Below are positions 8,708 through 17,114 of a stretch of 64,000 bases of DNA, piece by piece. Both the position numbers and the translations under genes were made by a program. Origin of the DNA: Flavobacteriaceae bacterium (lineage in GTDB: Bacteria > Bacteroidota > Bacteroidia > Flavobacteriales > Flavobacteriaceae); the NCBI GenBank assembly GCA_947446865.1, contig CANFHX010000005.1, positions 1-64,000 on the forward strand, in the 5' to 3' direction. Position 1 is the stretch's first letter, and each line of letters begins with the position of its first letter. The notes beneath the pieces are model-generated. The model did no database searches. It saw only the letters and a list, made by a program, of their open reading frames with translations, and was not told the DNA's origin.

Positions 8708-11374
8708 ATGAAAAAACTATATTTTGTTTTAATTGGATTAGTAGTCTTTAGTGGACTAGAGGCACAAGTTATTGATATACCTAATGCTACTTTTAAATCT
8801 GCTTTATTGAATTCTAGCCCAACTTATCACATTGCTAAAAACTTAAGTGGTGTTTTTTTTAAAATTGACGCAAATAGTGATGGACAAATTCAACAAATTG
8901 AGGCAGATGCTGTTTCAGAATTAAATTTGAATGAACCAGTAGGTGGAACTCCTTTATATATTACTAGTATTGTTGGAATTTCAAGTTTTAATAATTTAAC
9001 TGTTTTAGATGTTCAAAACAATTCTATTGGAAGTATTGATATTGAGGGTTTACAATATTTAACAAACCTTAACTGTAGTAATAACAGTCAATATTTATTT
9101 ACTTTGATATTGAAAAATTTACCAGCATTAACAACTTTAAATTGTGCTTCAGCTGGACAAAATACATCTACTCCTTTATATACTTTTTTAAATTTACCTT
9201 CTTTAAAATTTATAACGTTTTCAGGTTGTAAATTTTCTGCAAATACACTTGATTCTATAACAAGTTTAGAGGAAATGCATGGTTATGCAGGTTATAAATC
9301 GACAGCAACAAATGTTGACTTGAGTAATAAACCAAATTTAAAAATTGTTGATTTAAACCAAAATACTTTTTCAACATTAACTTTCATGCCAAATAATATT
9401 ATTGAAACTTTAAATGTCAGTTCCAGTGATTTAACAACATTTGATAAAAGTCTTTTTACAAATTTAAAAATTGTTGATTTGGGTTGGAATAAATTTCATG
9501 GACTAGATTTTTCAAACATGACTTCTTTAATTCAACTTTATTGTGATAATGCCAATACTTCTTTTTCCTATAATTTCACAAGTCTTAATGTTCAGGGTTG
9601 TACCAATTTGAATAAATTAATATGTTCAACAAATGTAATCCAAAACTTAGATTTATCTAACCTATCTAATCTAACTTATTTGGACTGTAATGGTAATGAC
9701 GATATTTTTACTAACACTGGATTACAAACAATTAATTTAAATAATTGCACTAGTTTAAAAGATGTTATTATTAATTCTAATGCATATTTAACAGAGTTAG
9801 ATTTATCTTGCTCAAGCAATTATAATCAGATTAGAGTTCAAAATTGCAATAATCTTCACAGGATTAACCTCAAAAATGGTGTAAATGAAACAAGTTTATC
9901 TGCAGGTTTATTTAGCTTTTACTCTTGTCCTTTATTAACTTTGGTTGGAGTTGATTTTGGTGAAAATTTCAATTTCCTAGATACTACAATACAACAAAGT
10001 CCATATTATAATTTTACTCCGAATTGTTCCTATAATACAATTATAGGAAATGTAAAATTTGATATAGAAGGAGATGGCTGTCAAAATAATATAGGAGTTA
10101 GCGGTATTAAAATACATTACAATTGTACTAGTCCAGATTGTTATACTTTTACTGATTCAAATGGGAATTTTATTTTATATACTCAAAATAATTCTATAAC
10201 ACTTACCCCAGAAAATAATTTGTTTCCATTATTTGATTTTGGTTTAACATCTCCTATAACAATAAATTTTAGTTCCAATGTAAATGTTAGTAATGTTAAT
10301 TTATGCCTGGCACCTTCGGGTATTCATAATGATTTACAGATAACATTATTACCAACCCACGCTCCTGTTCCTGGCTTTGATTCTTATTATAAGTTAATTT
10401 ATAAAAATAACGGAAATCAAATTCAATCTGGAAACATAAATTTTAACTTTGATGATTCAATAATGGATTTATTGGTATCCAATCCTATTCCTAACAGCAC
10501 TCCAGCAAATGCTTTACAATGGTCATTTTCTAATCTATTGCCGTTTGAAACGAGAGAAATCGATTTTACTTTTAAAATAAATACACCAACACAAATTCCT
10601 CCTGTAAATAGTGGTAATATTTTACATTACAGCTCTTCAATAATAGGTTCTTCTGCAGATGAAAATCCAGATAATAATATTTGCATTTTAAACGAAACCG
10701 TACAAAATTCTTATGATCCGAATAACAAAATTTGTGCAGAAGGTGTAAGTATATCGCCTAGTTTAGTTGGAAAATATGTTCACTATGTAGTTAATTTTGA
10801 AAATGACGGAACTGGAATTGCTAAAAACGTTGTGGTAAGAGATATTTTTGATACTACAAAGTTTGATATTTCATCTTTAAACATTATAAGTTCAAGTTCT
10901 AACGTTTATGCAAGAGTCACAAATGTAAATCAAGCTGAATTTATCTTTGAAAACATTAATCTACCTTTTAGTATTGGTTCTAATAGAGGTTATGTAGCAT
11001 TTGAAATTAAAACCAAACCAACATTAGTTTTAGGAAATATCTTTAGCAATACTGCAAATATTTATTTTGATTATAATGCACCGATAGTAACTAACACTGC
11101 ATCTACATCAATTGTAGCATTAGTTAATCCTACAGTTGTATTTAATGATTACTTTTTCTTATCGCCAGTTCCATCAAAAGGAGTATTAAACATTAACACC
11201 AAAAAAGATATTACTATATCCTCAATAAGCATCATCAATACATTAGGACAAGTAATGCTGGTGAATTCTAACCCAAATAATACGATAGATGTTTCTAATT
11301 TAACTGCAGGCACTTACTTTATTTATATAATTACGGATAAAGGGACTGGTAGTGGAAGGTTTATTAAAGAGTAA
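8708..11374 (+). CDS. Leucine-rich cell-surface protein with T9SS sorting domain
   Basis: This is an 888-residue secreted protein. A signal peptide covers residues 1-19 and ends 'LEAQ'. An EF-hand-like calcium loop, 'DANSDGQIQQIE', lies near residue 55. Irregular leucine-rich repeats of the Bacteroidota type ('L..LDCNGN..', 'L..LNCSNN') fill about 85-420. Next comes a Cys-containing SdrD-like beta region, then a DUF11-like domain starting about 'SYDPNNKICAEG' near 675. The final 75 residues are a type-A T9SS C-terminal sorting domain with 'SPVPSKGVLNI', 'INTLGQVM', 'LTAGTYFIYI' and terminal 'GRFIKE'. It should be carried across the outer membrane by T9SS and anchored or released. Adhesion or ligand binding is the usual guess for such proteins. 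The gene sits between two directly repeated copies of the M1 peptidase 5' end. Confidence 0.88.
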   Translation: MKKLYFVLIGLVVFSGLEAQVIDIPNATFKSALLNSSPTYHIAKNLSGVFFKIDANSDGQIQQIEADAVSELNLNEPVGGTPLYITSIVGISSFNNLTVLDVQNNSIGSIDIEGLQYLTNLNCSNNSQYLFTLILKNLPALTTLNCASAGQNTSTPLYTFLNLPSLKFITFSGCKFSANTLDSITSLEEMHGYAGYKSTATNVDLSNKPNLKIVDLNQNTFSTLTFMPNNIIETLNVSSSDLTTFDKSLFTNLKIVDLGWNKFHGLDFSNMTSLIQLYCDNANTSFSYNFTSLNVQGCTNLNKLICSTNVIQNLDLSNLSNLTYLDCNGNDDIFTNTGLQTINLNNCTSLKDVIINSNAYLTELDLSCSSNYNQIRVQNCNNLHRINLKNGVNETSLSAGLFSFYSCPLLTLVGVDFGENFNFLDTTIQQSPYYNFTPNCSYNTIIGNVKFDIEGDGCQNNIGVSGIKIHYNCTSPDCYTFTDSNGNFILYTQNNSITLTPENNLFPLFDFGLTSPITINFSSNVNVSNVNLCLAPSGIHNDLQITLLPTHAPVPGFDSYYKLIYKNNGNQIQSGNINFNFDDSIMDLLVSNPIPNSTPANALQWSFSNLLPFETREIDFTFKINTPTQIPPVNSGNILHYSSSIIGSSADENPDNNICILNETVQNSYDPNNKICAEGVSISPSLVGKYVHYVVNFENDGTGIAKNVVVRDIFDTTKFDISSLNIISSSSNVYARVTNVNQAEFIFENINLPFSIGSNRGYVAFEIKTKPTLVLGNIFSNTANIYFDYNAPIVTNTASTSIVALVNPTVVFNDYFFLSPVPSKGVLNINTKKDITISSISIINTLGQVMLVNSNPNNTIDVSNLTAGTYFIYIITDKGTGSGRFIKE

Positions 11375-11386
11375 AATAGATTAATC

Positions 11387-11424
11387 AAACAAAAGCTCTG
11401 TATTGAAGAGCTTTTGTTTTAAAT
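11387..11424 (+). terminator. Terminator of the T9SS leucine-rich gene
   Basis: The stem AAACAAAAGCTCT/AGAGCTTTTGTTT has a 7-base loop and begins 12 bases after the stop. It could act in both directions, since the truncated peptidase copy converges from the right. Confidence 0.85.
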
Positions 11425-11453
11425 ATCTAAATATGTCTGAGAAGTCTAAAAAT

Positions 11454-11897
11454 CTATACTCGTATCCTATCCAAATTAAACTTTTTATCAATTGGGGAGT
11501 GGTTGGTAACTATAGGTTTTCCAGAATAGTAAAAGCGAATTTTCTCCTCGTTACCACTATTCAAATTAGTAGGAAAATCAATAAAAACTGCATTGAATTC
11601 TCTTTTATATTCTAATTTTTTGGAATGAAATACAATTGAATCCACTTGCATATTATCAAATAAATCGACCTGAATTTTTTTAGTATTGGATACTACTTTA
11701 AAACTAATGTCATTATACCCAACAATTGATTTATCCTGAATATTGATTTTGATATTTAAGTCGTATCGCAACACATCATAACAAGTTCGTTCGGCTCGCA
11801 AACCTCCTTGTAGTGTGTCTTTTCTGGTAGTGGTTTCTTGGGCTGAGAGACTTTGGAAACCTAAAAAAGCCATGGTAATAAGTGCTATTTTTTTCAT
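11454..11897 (-). pseudogene. Chimeric fragment: M1 peptidase N-terminus fused to carboxylase C-terminus
   Basis: This 147-codon open frame joins pieces of two neighbouring genes. Bases 11507-11897 match the first 131 codons of the M1 peptidase at 6859-8481, with about six substitutions after the signal peptide. Bases 11454-11506 match the last 17 codons of the acyl-CoA carboxylase at 13107-14735: it reads 'NHSPIDKKFNLDRIRV' where the carboxylase has 'NHSPIEKKFNLGVIQV', including the stop codon. The junction is at a shared TTGG. The signal peptide and a -7 promoter element are retained, so a small secreted protein could be made. It has no zinc site and cannot be a peptidase. The preferred start at 11897 is the one that aligns with the intact gene. 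Confidence 0.85.
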
Positions 11898-11916
11898 GAT
11901 TATAGTTTTATTTATA

Positions 11917-12007
11917 CCTGACAGGTTTTTAAAACCTAACAAGTATAATAGTACAAATATAGTTTAGTTTTTAGATTTGAAAAGTTTTTAAATACCTGTT
12001 AGGTCTA
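11917..12007. repeat. Short 'cctgacaggttt' inverted-repeat element
   Basis: The leader of the chimeric fragment contains 'acctgacaggtttt' followed closely by 'aaaacctaacaagt', an imperfect inverted repeat. A further half copy, 'acctgttaggt', is near 11995-12005. Similar sequences are dispersed in many Bacteroidota genomes (from memory). It separates the candidate -7 element at 11954-11961 from the start codon and makes this leader differ from that of the intact peptidase. Confidence 0.5.
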
Positions 12008-12081
12008 AAAATTATTTTCTTATTTAAAATTAATTTCTTAAATTTAAGTAACAAATGTTTTATTAACTAAAAATACTTATT

Positions 12082-12576
12082 ATGCCATTTGACAATTTAA
12101 ACAACAATCATTACACGTCAGAGGAAAAAACTTCTGCAAATGATGCCATTAAAACATTAGAAACTATTTTAGTTCCTAAGTTAAGAAATTTATCTCCCGA
12201 AGAGCGTGTGCGTTATGGGAGCATTAATGAACAAAATAAACTCATTGTTAACAAGGTTTATGATTACAACAATAATCAACCCAATTTAAGTTCTGCCGAT
12301 GTGGATTGGGAGGAGTTTAATAAGGATTATGACTCTAGAACTTTTATTCAATCCCTAATGGCACGATTGCAGAGCCTGATGAATGGATTGGATAATACCA
12401 AAGTGTTGCATGATTATGATAATTACCAAGCGTCATTAACGGATTATGGTTACAGCCAGTACAAAGCGGGTACAAAAACTGCAGGATTTGAAACTAAAGT
12501 TAACGAACTGTCTCAATTCTTTAGCAGAACAGGAACAGCCACTAAACAGTTGCCAGATTCCACTGCAACACCATAA
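12082..12576 (+). CDS. Hypothetical protein, 164 residues
   Basis: I do not recognise this protein. It is hydrophilic and predicted cytoplasmic: no signal peptide, membrane segment or cysteine is visible. It is mostly helical with many Asn, Asp and Tyr residues. Examples are 'SPEERVRYGSINEQNKLIVNKV' near residues 39-60 and 'FIQSLMARLQSLMNGLDN' near 92-110. It has good flavobacterial codon usage, an ATG start in a purine-rich context and its own strong terminator, so it is probably a real gene. It lies inside the rearranged region between fragments of the carboxylase 3' end and may be cargo brought in with that rearrangement. No function is proposed. Confidence 0.7.
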   Translation: MPFDNLNNNHYTSEEKTSANDAIKTLETILVPKLRNLSPEERVRYGSINEQNKLIVNKVYDYNNNQPNLSSADVDWEEFNKDYDSRTFIQSLMARLQSLMNGLDNTKVLHDYDNYQASLTDYGYSQYKAGTKTAGFETKVNELSQFFSRTGTATKQLPDSTATP

Positions 12577-12597
12577 TAATATATTTTATTTTATAGT

Positions 12598-12632
12598 ATG
12601 CCCTTTCAATTATTTGAAAGGGCATTTTTTTT
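12598..12632 (+). terminator. Terminator of the 164-residue hypothetical gene
   Basis: The stem ATGCCCTTTCA/TGAAAGGGCAT with a 6-base loop is followed by eight T. It lies 21 bases after the stop codon. Confidence 0.93.
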
Positions 12633-12652
12633 GGCTCTACAAAGTTGCTAAT

Positions 12653-12824
12653 AACGTAAAAGTTCACGTTGGCAACCCAAAGTTTTAGGTTAAGTAACGC
12701 AAAATTTCACGTCTATAACCTAAAGTTTCACGTTTATGACGTCAAGTTTTACGATACACAACGCCAAATTTCACGTCATAAACGTGAAATTTCACGATTA
12801 GAACGTGAAGTTTGGCGTTTTTAG
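12653..12824. repeat. Degenerate tandem array, eight units of 21-23 bp
   Basis: Eight units begin at 12653, 12674, 12696, 12717, 12739, 12760, 12781 and 12802. Most start AACG or AACC and read approximately AACGnnAAATTTCACGTnnAT. Unit seven contains the 14-base palindrome CGTGAAATTTCACG. The 21-base period is three heptamers, which may connect the array to the heptamer repeats elsewhere in the window. There are no unique spacers, so this is not a CRISPR array. Confidence 0.8.
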
Positions 12825-13040
12825 TAAAATAAAGTAAGTCACTTTGTCATTAAGGACAAATAGGATGGATTGTGGCTGCTTCAATTCCCGTTGCCAACTG
12901 TAGGGACAGGTCGCGACCTGTCCGTACGTGATGCCCATACGTGATGCCCATACGTGATGTACCTACGCAATATATCCGTTGGTTAATGAATTTGGGTTTT
13001 TGAAGATATAAATTCATTATATACATTTTTAATTCCAAAG
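12825..13040. other. Mosaic intergenic stretch with carboxylase fragment and palindrome
   Basis: No convincing gene is present. Bases 12873-12889 are a 17-base exact copy of carboxylase bases 13157-13173. They correspond to the point where the carboxylase homology in the chimeric fragment stops. Bases 12900-12927 are a GTAGGGACA...TGTCCGTAC palindrome of the kind also found before purL. It is followed by two or three tandem copies of 'acgtgatgcccat' from about 12926. A 62-codon open frame across it on the minus strand has repeat-derived content and is not believed. Confidence 0.6.
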
Positions 13041-13073
13041 AAAAATCCCATCCTAATAGTAAAGATGGGATTT
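13041..13073 (-). terminator. Terminator of the acyl-CoA carboxylase gene
   Basis: Read on the minus strand, AAATCCCATC and GATGGGATTT pair around an 11-base loop and are followed by a T run. It lies 34 bases after the carboxylase stop codon. Confidence 0.85.
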
Positions 13074-13106
13074 CTACTGCGTAAAATAAAACCAGTATGG
13101 TATAGG

Positions 13107-14735
13107 CTATACTTGTATCACTCCCAAATTAAACTTCTTTTCAATAGGAGAGTGGTTGGCTGCTTCAATTCCCATAGAAATCCAGGTTCTAGTATCTAAA
13201 GGATCAATTATGGCGTCGGTCCATAATCTTGAGGCTGCATAATAAGGCGAAACTTGCTCGTCGTAGCGGGCTTTGATTTTGTCAAATAATTCTTTTTCTT
13301 TCACTTCATCAATCACTTCGCCTTTGGCTTTAAGTGAGGAGGCTTCAATTTGCGCCAATACTTTAGCGGCTTGTGTGCCACCCATTACGGCAAGTTCGGC
13401 ACTTGGCCATGCAAAAATTAATCGAGGGTCGTAGGCTTTTCCACACATGGCATAATTTCCTGCTCCATAGGAATTCCCTACAATAACCGTGAATTTTGGT
13501 ACCACCGAATTGGCTACGGCATTAACCATTTTGGCACCATCTTTTATGATTCCACCATGTTCGCTTTTAGATCCTACCATAAATCCGGTAACGTCTTGCA
13601 CAAAAACTAACGGAATTTTCTTTTGGTTACAATTGGCAATAAATCGAGTGGCTTTATCTGCAGAATCCGAATAGATTACTCCGCCAAATTGAATTTCACC
13701 TTTTTTAGTTTTAGAAACAATACGTTGGTTGGCTACAATTCCAACTGCCCAACCATCAATTCTGGCATAACAGGTTATAATTGATTTGCCATAATCTTCT
13801 TTATACATATCCATCTCCGAATTGTCTACCAATCGCTTGATGATTTCTAGCATGTCGTATTGTTCGGTGCGGGCTTTAGGAATAATTCCGTAAATATCTT
13901 GTTCGTCTAAAGTTGGTTTTTCTGATTTAATTCGGTTAAATCCTGCTTTATCATAATCCCCAATTTTACCTACGATGCTTTTAATTCTATCCAAAGCATC
14001 TTTATCGTCTTTGGCTTTATAATCGGTTACCCCCGAAATTTCACAATGGGTGGTAGCGCCACCAAGAGTTTCGTTGTCAATATTTTCGCCAATAGCGGCT
14101 TTCACTAAATAACTTCCGGCAAGAAAAATACTTCCGGTTTTATCAACAATCATAGCTTCGTCGCTCATAATAGGGAGGTAAGCGCCACCTGCAACGCAAC
14201 TTCCCATAACGGCAGCAATTTGGGTAATTCCCATGCTACTCATTTGGGCATTGTTTCTAAAAATTCGTCCGAAATGTTCTTTATCGGGGAAAATTTCATC
14301 TTGCATTGGCAAATAAACCCCTGCAGAATCGACTAAATAAATAATAGGTAAACGATTTTCCATGGCAATTTCTTGCGCACGAAGATTTTTCTTAGCAGTA
14401 ATAGGGAACCAAGCGCCGGCTTTAACGGTAGCATCATTAGCAACCACGATACATTGTTTTCCTTGGATGTAACCAATTTTAACGACTACACCACCAGATG
14501 GGCAACCACCATGTTCGGCATACATTCCGTCTCCAACAAAACCGCCAATTTCAATGCATTTTGCTTTGGCATCCAATAAATAATCTATTCGTTCTCTAGC
14601 CGTCATTTTACCTTCGGCATGCAATTTTTCTATTCTTTTTTCTCCTCCACCAAGTTTTACTTTGGCAAATTGGTGTTTTAAATCGGATAATAAAAGTTTA
14701 TTATGATCTTCGTTTTTATTGAAGTTTAAGTCCAT
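13107..14735 (-). CDS. Acyl-CoA carboxylase beta subunit (carboxyltransferase)
   Basis: This is a 542-residue biotin-dependent carboxyltransferase subunit. It has both crotonase-like halves: the N-terminal acyl-CoA half with 'GKMTARERIDYLLD' and 'LVDSAGVYLPMQ', and the C-terminal carboxybiotin half with 'VQDVTGFMVGSKSEHGGIIKDGAKM' split around residue 385 and 'VGNSYGAGNYAMCGKAYDP'. The 'AWFPITAKKNLRAQEIA' segment resembles 3-methylcrotonyl-CoA carboxylase more than propionyl-CoA carboxylase, which would put it in leucine degradation. Substrate choice is inferred. No biotin-carrier or alpha subunit lies next to it. The last 17 codons, and a further piece just upstream of them, reappear downstream at 11454-11506 and 12873-12889. 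Confidence 0.93.
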   Translation of the reverse strand: MDLNFNKNEDHNKLLLSDLKHQFAKVKLGGGEKRIEKLHAEGKMTARERIDYLLDAKAKCIEIGGFVGDGMYAEHGGCPSGGVVVKIGYIQGKQCIVVANDATVKAGAWFPITAKKNLRAQEIAMENRLPIIYLVDSAGVYLPMQDEIFPDKEHFGRIFRNNAQMSSMGITQIAAVMGSCVAGGAYLPIMSDEAMIVDKTGSIFLAGSYLVKAAIGENIDNETLGGATTHCEISGVTDYKAKDDKDALDRIKSIVGKIGDYDKAGFNRIKSEKPTLDEQDIYGIIPKARTEQYDMLEIIKRLVDNSEMDMYKEDYGKSIITCYARIDGWAVGIVANQRIVSKTKKGEIQFGGVIYSDSADKATRFIANCNQKKIPLVFVQDVTGFMVGSKSEHGGIIKDGAKMVNAVANSVVPKFTVIVGNSYGAGNYAMCGKAYDPRLIFAWPSAELAVMGGTQAAKVLAQIEASSLKAKGEVIDEVKEKELFDKIKARYDEQVSPYYAASRLWTDAIIDPLDTRTWISMGIEAANHSPIEKKFNLGVIQV

Positions 14736-14896
14736 ATATGGGATGTGTAATTTATATATTATGTTTTGCTAAAATACGAAAACCTTTGAAATATGGTATA
14801 AAAAATACGAATCAAAAGCAATATGTTTTCAAAACTTTATTTTTTTGTGTTTTTGACAAAACTCACCACAATTAATAACGCCTTATTATTGTTAAC

Positions 14897-14930
14897 TTAA
14901 CATTAACTTAACATTAAATAGATAGTTTTG
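14897..14930 (+). promoter_or_regulatory. Candidate Pho box and promoter for the DUF47-PiT unit
   Basis: TTAACA at 14897-14902 and again at 14908-14913 are spaced 11 bases start to start, with a further TTAAC at 14892. A perfect -7 element, TAGTTTTG (TAnnTTTG), starts 9 bases after the second copy at 14923-14930. No TTG -33 element is seen, so the repeats occupy the place where an activator would be needed. The same geometry precedes the porin-pst unit at 17115. TTAACA direct repeats with 11-base phasing are the known PhoP site in Bacillus. Use by a PhoB-like regulator here is inference. Confidence 0.6.
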
Positions 14931-14952
14931 CAAACATTAAATAACCACTATT

Positions 14953-15597
14953 ATGTCTTTAAACAGTATTTTTCAATTTTTAGTTCCGAAAGATAAAAAG
15001 TTCTTTCCATTATTTGAACAAGCTTCTGCTAATTTAATAACTCTTGCAGAAACTTTGCATGAAGCAGTTAATGCTCCAAAAGCAGAACGTGAAGATTATT
15101 TTAAAAAAATTGAAGAATTAGAAGCTGTAATTGAGGAAATTACACACAAAACGCATTTAGAATTAAGTAGAAATTTCATTACTCCATTTGATAGAGAAGA
15201 TATTCACTCTTTAATTAAATCGATTGATAATGTTGCCGATTACATGCATAGTGCTGCTAGTAAAATGCGTTTGTATCAAGTTGAAAAAATCACAAAATCA
15301 ATTAGAAAGTTAACTGAAATTAATTTGGAAGCTTGTCAGTTGATTGGTGTTGGTGTTAGAGAATTAAGAGACATGAAAGACCATAAAGTAATTAAAGATA
15401 CTTGCAAGAAAATTAATAAATTAGAAAGCAAAGCGGATTCTGTTTTTGATAAAGCAGTTGCTGATATTTTTGAAAATGAAAATGATGCCAAAAACATCAT
15501 CAAATATAAAGAAGTACTTTCTGCATTAGAATCGGCATCCGATAAGTGTAAAAGTGTTTCAAATGTTATGGAACAAATTTCTGTTAAACATTCTTAA
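14953..15597 (+). CDS. DUF47/PhoU-like accessory protein of the phosphate transporter
   Basis: This 214-residue, all-helical cytoplasmic protein belongs to the DUF47 (TIGR00153, PhoU-related) family. Members are typically encoded directly before a PiT phosphate permease and thought to regulate it. Visible markers are the acidic metal-binding-type segments 'EYF..IEELEAVIEEITH', 'PFDREDIHSLIKSIDNVADYMHSAA' and the C-terminal 'ALESASDKCKSVSNVMEQISVKHS'. The length is normal. It lies 27 bases before the PiT gene and surely shares its transcript. The upstream region holds a candidate Pho box, which suggests induction by phosphate starvation. Confidence 0.92.
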   Translation: MSLNSIFQFLVPKDKKFFPLFEQASANLITLAETLHEAVNAPKAEREDYFKKIEELEAVIEEITHKTHLELSRNFITPFDREDIHSLIKSIDNVADYMHSAASKMRLYQVEKITKSIRKLTEINLEACQLIGVGVRELRDMKDHKVIKDTCKKINKLESKADSVFDKAVADIFENENDAKNIIKYKEVLSALESASDKCKSVSNVMEQISVKHS

Positions 15598-15624
15598 TAA
15601 TAATTATAATTTAGACATACCAAT

Positions 15625-16902
15625 ATGACTTTACTTATAGTTATTATAGTACTAGCCTTAATATTTGATTATATTAATGGTTTTCATGATGCAGCCAATT
15701 CTATTGCTACCATTGTTGCTACTAAAGTATTAACACCTTTTCAAGCTGTTTTGTGGGCTGCTTTTTTTAATTTTTTGGCTTACTGGGTTTTCGGATTTGG
15801 TGTTGCTGATACTGTAGCGAAAACAGCAAAATCGGAAAATATAGATTTATCTGTAATTCTTGCTGGAGTTATTGCTGCAATTATTTGGAATTTAATTACC
15901 TGGTGGAAAGGAATTCCTTCTTCTTCCTCCCATACTTTAATTGGTGGTTTTGCAGGTGCAGCTATTGCTCATGCTGGATTTCATGTTGTAAACTGGTACA
16001 AACCAGGTGAAGATGGTGCATTGCCTTCTGGTGTTGCTGTGGTTATTGCTTTTATTGTACTAGCACCATTATTAGGAATGATTATTTCCTATTTTATTTC
16101 AATTTGGATGATGTATGCTTCCAAAAAGATAATTGGACCAAAAATAGTTACCTTAGTTTTAATGGCTTTGGTAGTTTGGTTTTTATCTGCAGTAATGAAA
16201 TTTGATATTGAAAAACCTAGATTTGAAAATCACTTTTTAGCTATTATCACAGAACCATCTAATATTAAATGGTTGTTAGTAGGATTTATCTTTTTTAGTT
16301 TAGCCATATTCAATTTACGATTTAGTAGCTATTCAACTGCTAAGGCAGAAAAAGTTTTAAAAAGAATGCAATTAATTTCTTCAGCATCTTTTAGTTTAGG
16401 TCATGGTGGAAATGATTCTCAAAAAGTTATGGGTATTATTGCAGCAGCAGTTGCAGTTTATATTCATAGCAATGGCGTATCAGTAGATTCAATGCCTGAA
16501 TGGTTGCAAGTAGTGTTACCTAATGAAAAAGACGGTATAAAGGCACAAATGCCAGAATGGATTCCAATAGCTTGTTATTCTGCTATTGCAGCAGGAACTT
16601 TAAGTGGTGGTTGGAAGATTGTAAAAACTATGGGATCTAAAATCACCAAAGTAACTGCCTTTGAAGGGGTTGTTGCTGAATCTGCAGGTGCATTAACGTT
16701 GTTTATGACAGAGCATTTTAAAATACCTGTATCTACAACACACACTATTACAGGGTCTATTATTGGAGTAGGAGTAACTAAAAGGGTTTCTGCTGTTCGT
16801 TGGGGTGTTACTGTTAATTTATTGTGGGCTTGGGTGCTAACCATTCCAGTTTCAGCAGTAATAGCAGCTATTACATATTATATTGTAAAATTATTTTTAT
16901 AA
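15625..16902 (+). CDS. pit: PiT-family inorganic phosphate transporter
   Basis: This is a 425-residue low-affinity phosphate permease with about ten transmembrane helices. Both copies of the PiT signature are present: 'DYINGFHDAANSIATIVAT' near residues 15-33, and the internal repeat 'SLGHGGNDSQKVMGIIAA' near 255-272. The substrate-loop motifs 'GIPSSSSHTLIGGFAGA' and 'PVSTTHTITGSIIGVG' also appear once in each half. It is coupled to ion gradients (H+ or Na+, not distinguishable here). It forms a two-gene unit with the preceding DUF47 protein and ends in a strong terminator before the high-affinity system. One region therefore carries both low- and high-affinity uptake. Confidence 0.95.
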   Translation: MTLLIVIIVLALIFDYINGFHDAANSIATIVATKVLTPFQAVLWAAFFNFLAYWVFGFGVADTVAKTAKSENIDLSVILAGVIAAIIWNLITWWKGIPSSSSHTLIGGFAGAAIAHAGFHVVNWYKPGEDGALPSGVAVVIAFIVLAPLLGMIISYFISIWMMYASKKIIGPKIVTLVLMALVVWFLSAVMKFDIEKPRFENHFLAIITEPSNIKWLLVGFIFFSLAIFNLRFSSYSTAKAEKVLKRMQLISSASFSLGHGGNDSQKVMGIIAAAVAVYIHSNGVSVDSMPEWLQVVLPNEKDGIKAQMPEWIPIACYSAIAAGTLSGGWKIVKTMGSKITKVTAFEGVVAESAGALTLFMTEHFKIPVSTTHTITGSIIGVGVTKRVSAVRWGVTVNLLWAWVLTIPVSAVIAAITYYIVKLFL

Positions 16903-16923
16903 CAAATAAAATAATTAATTTTT

Positions 16924-16957
16924 AATGCGTTCGAATTTCGAACGCATTTTTTTTTTG
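16924..16957 (+). terminator. Terminator of the DUF47-pit unit
   Basis: The 12-base stem AATGCGTTCGAA/TTCGAACGCATT with essentially no loop is followed by a run of ten T. Confidence 0.92.
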
Positions 16958-17114
16958 CATAATTAACATTTATTTCTACGATATTAATTAATTTTACAAA
17001 ACATTATCTTTTAAATTAAATTTGTATTATTTGTAATTTTTTTTCTATTAAAATTAACATAAAATTATTCTTTAAATAATACTTAAATAACATTAACTTT
17101 ATATTGTTATTTAG

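Noticed and set aside
8708..11374. A second SusC/SusD-type or polysaccharide-utilisation locus
   Set aside because: The T9SS leucine-rich protein has no SusD, glycoside hydrolase or regulator beside it.
12653..12824. CRISPR-like array
   Set aside because: The repeat units abut one another and drift in sequence; there are no unique spacers and no cas genes in the window.
12850..13038. 62-codon open frame on the minus strand
   Set aside because: It runs across a palindromic repeat, 13-base tandem repeats and a 17-base carboxylase fragment. Its content is derived from these and no start context or homology supports it.
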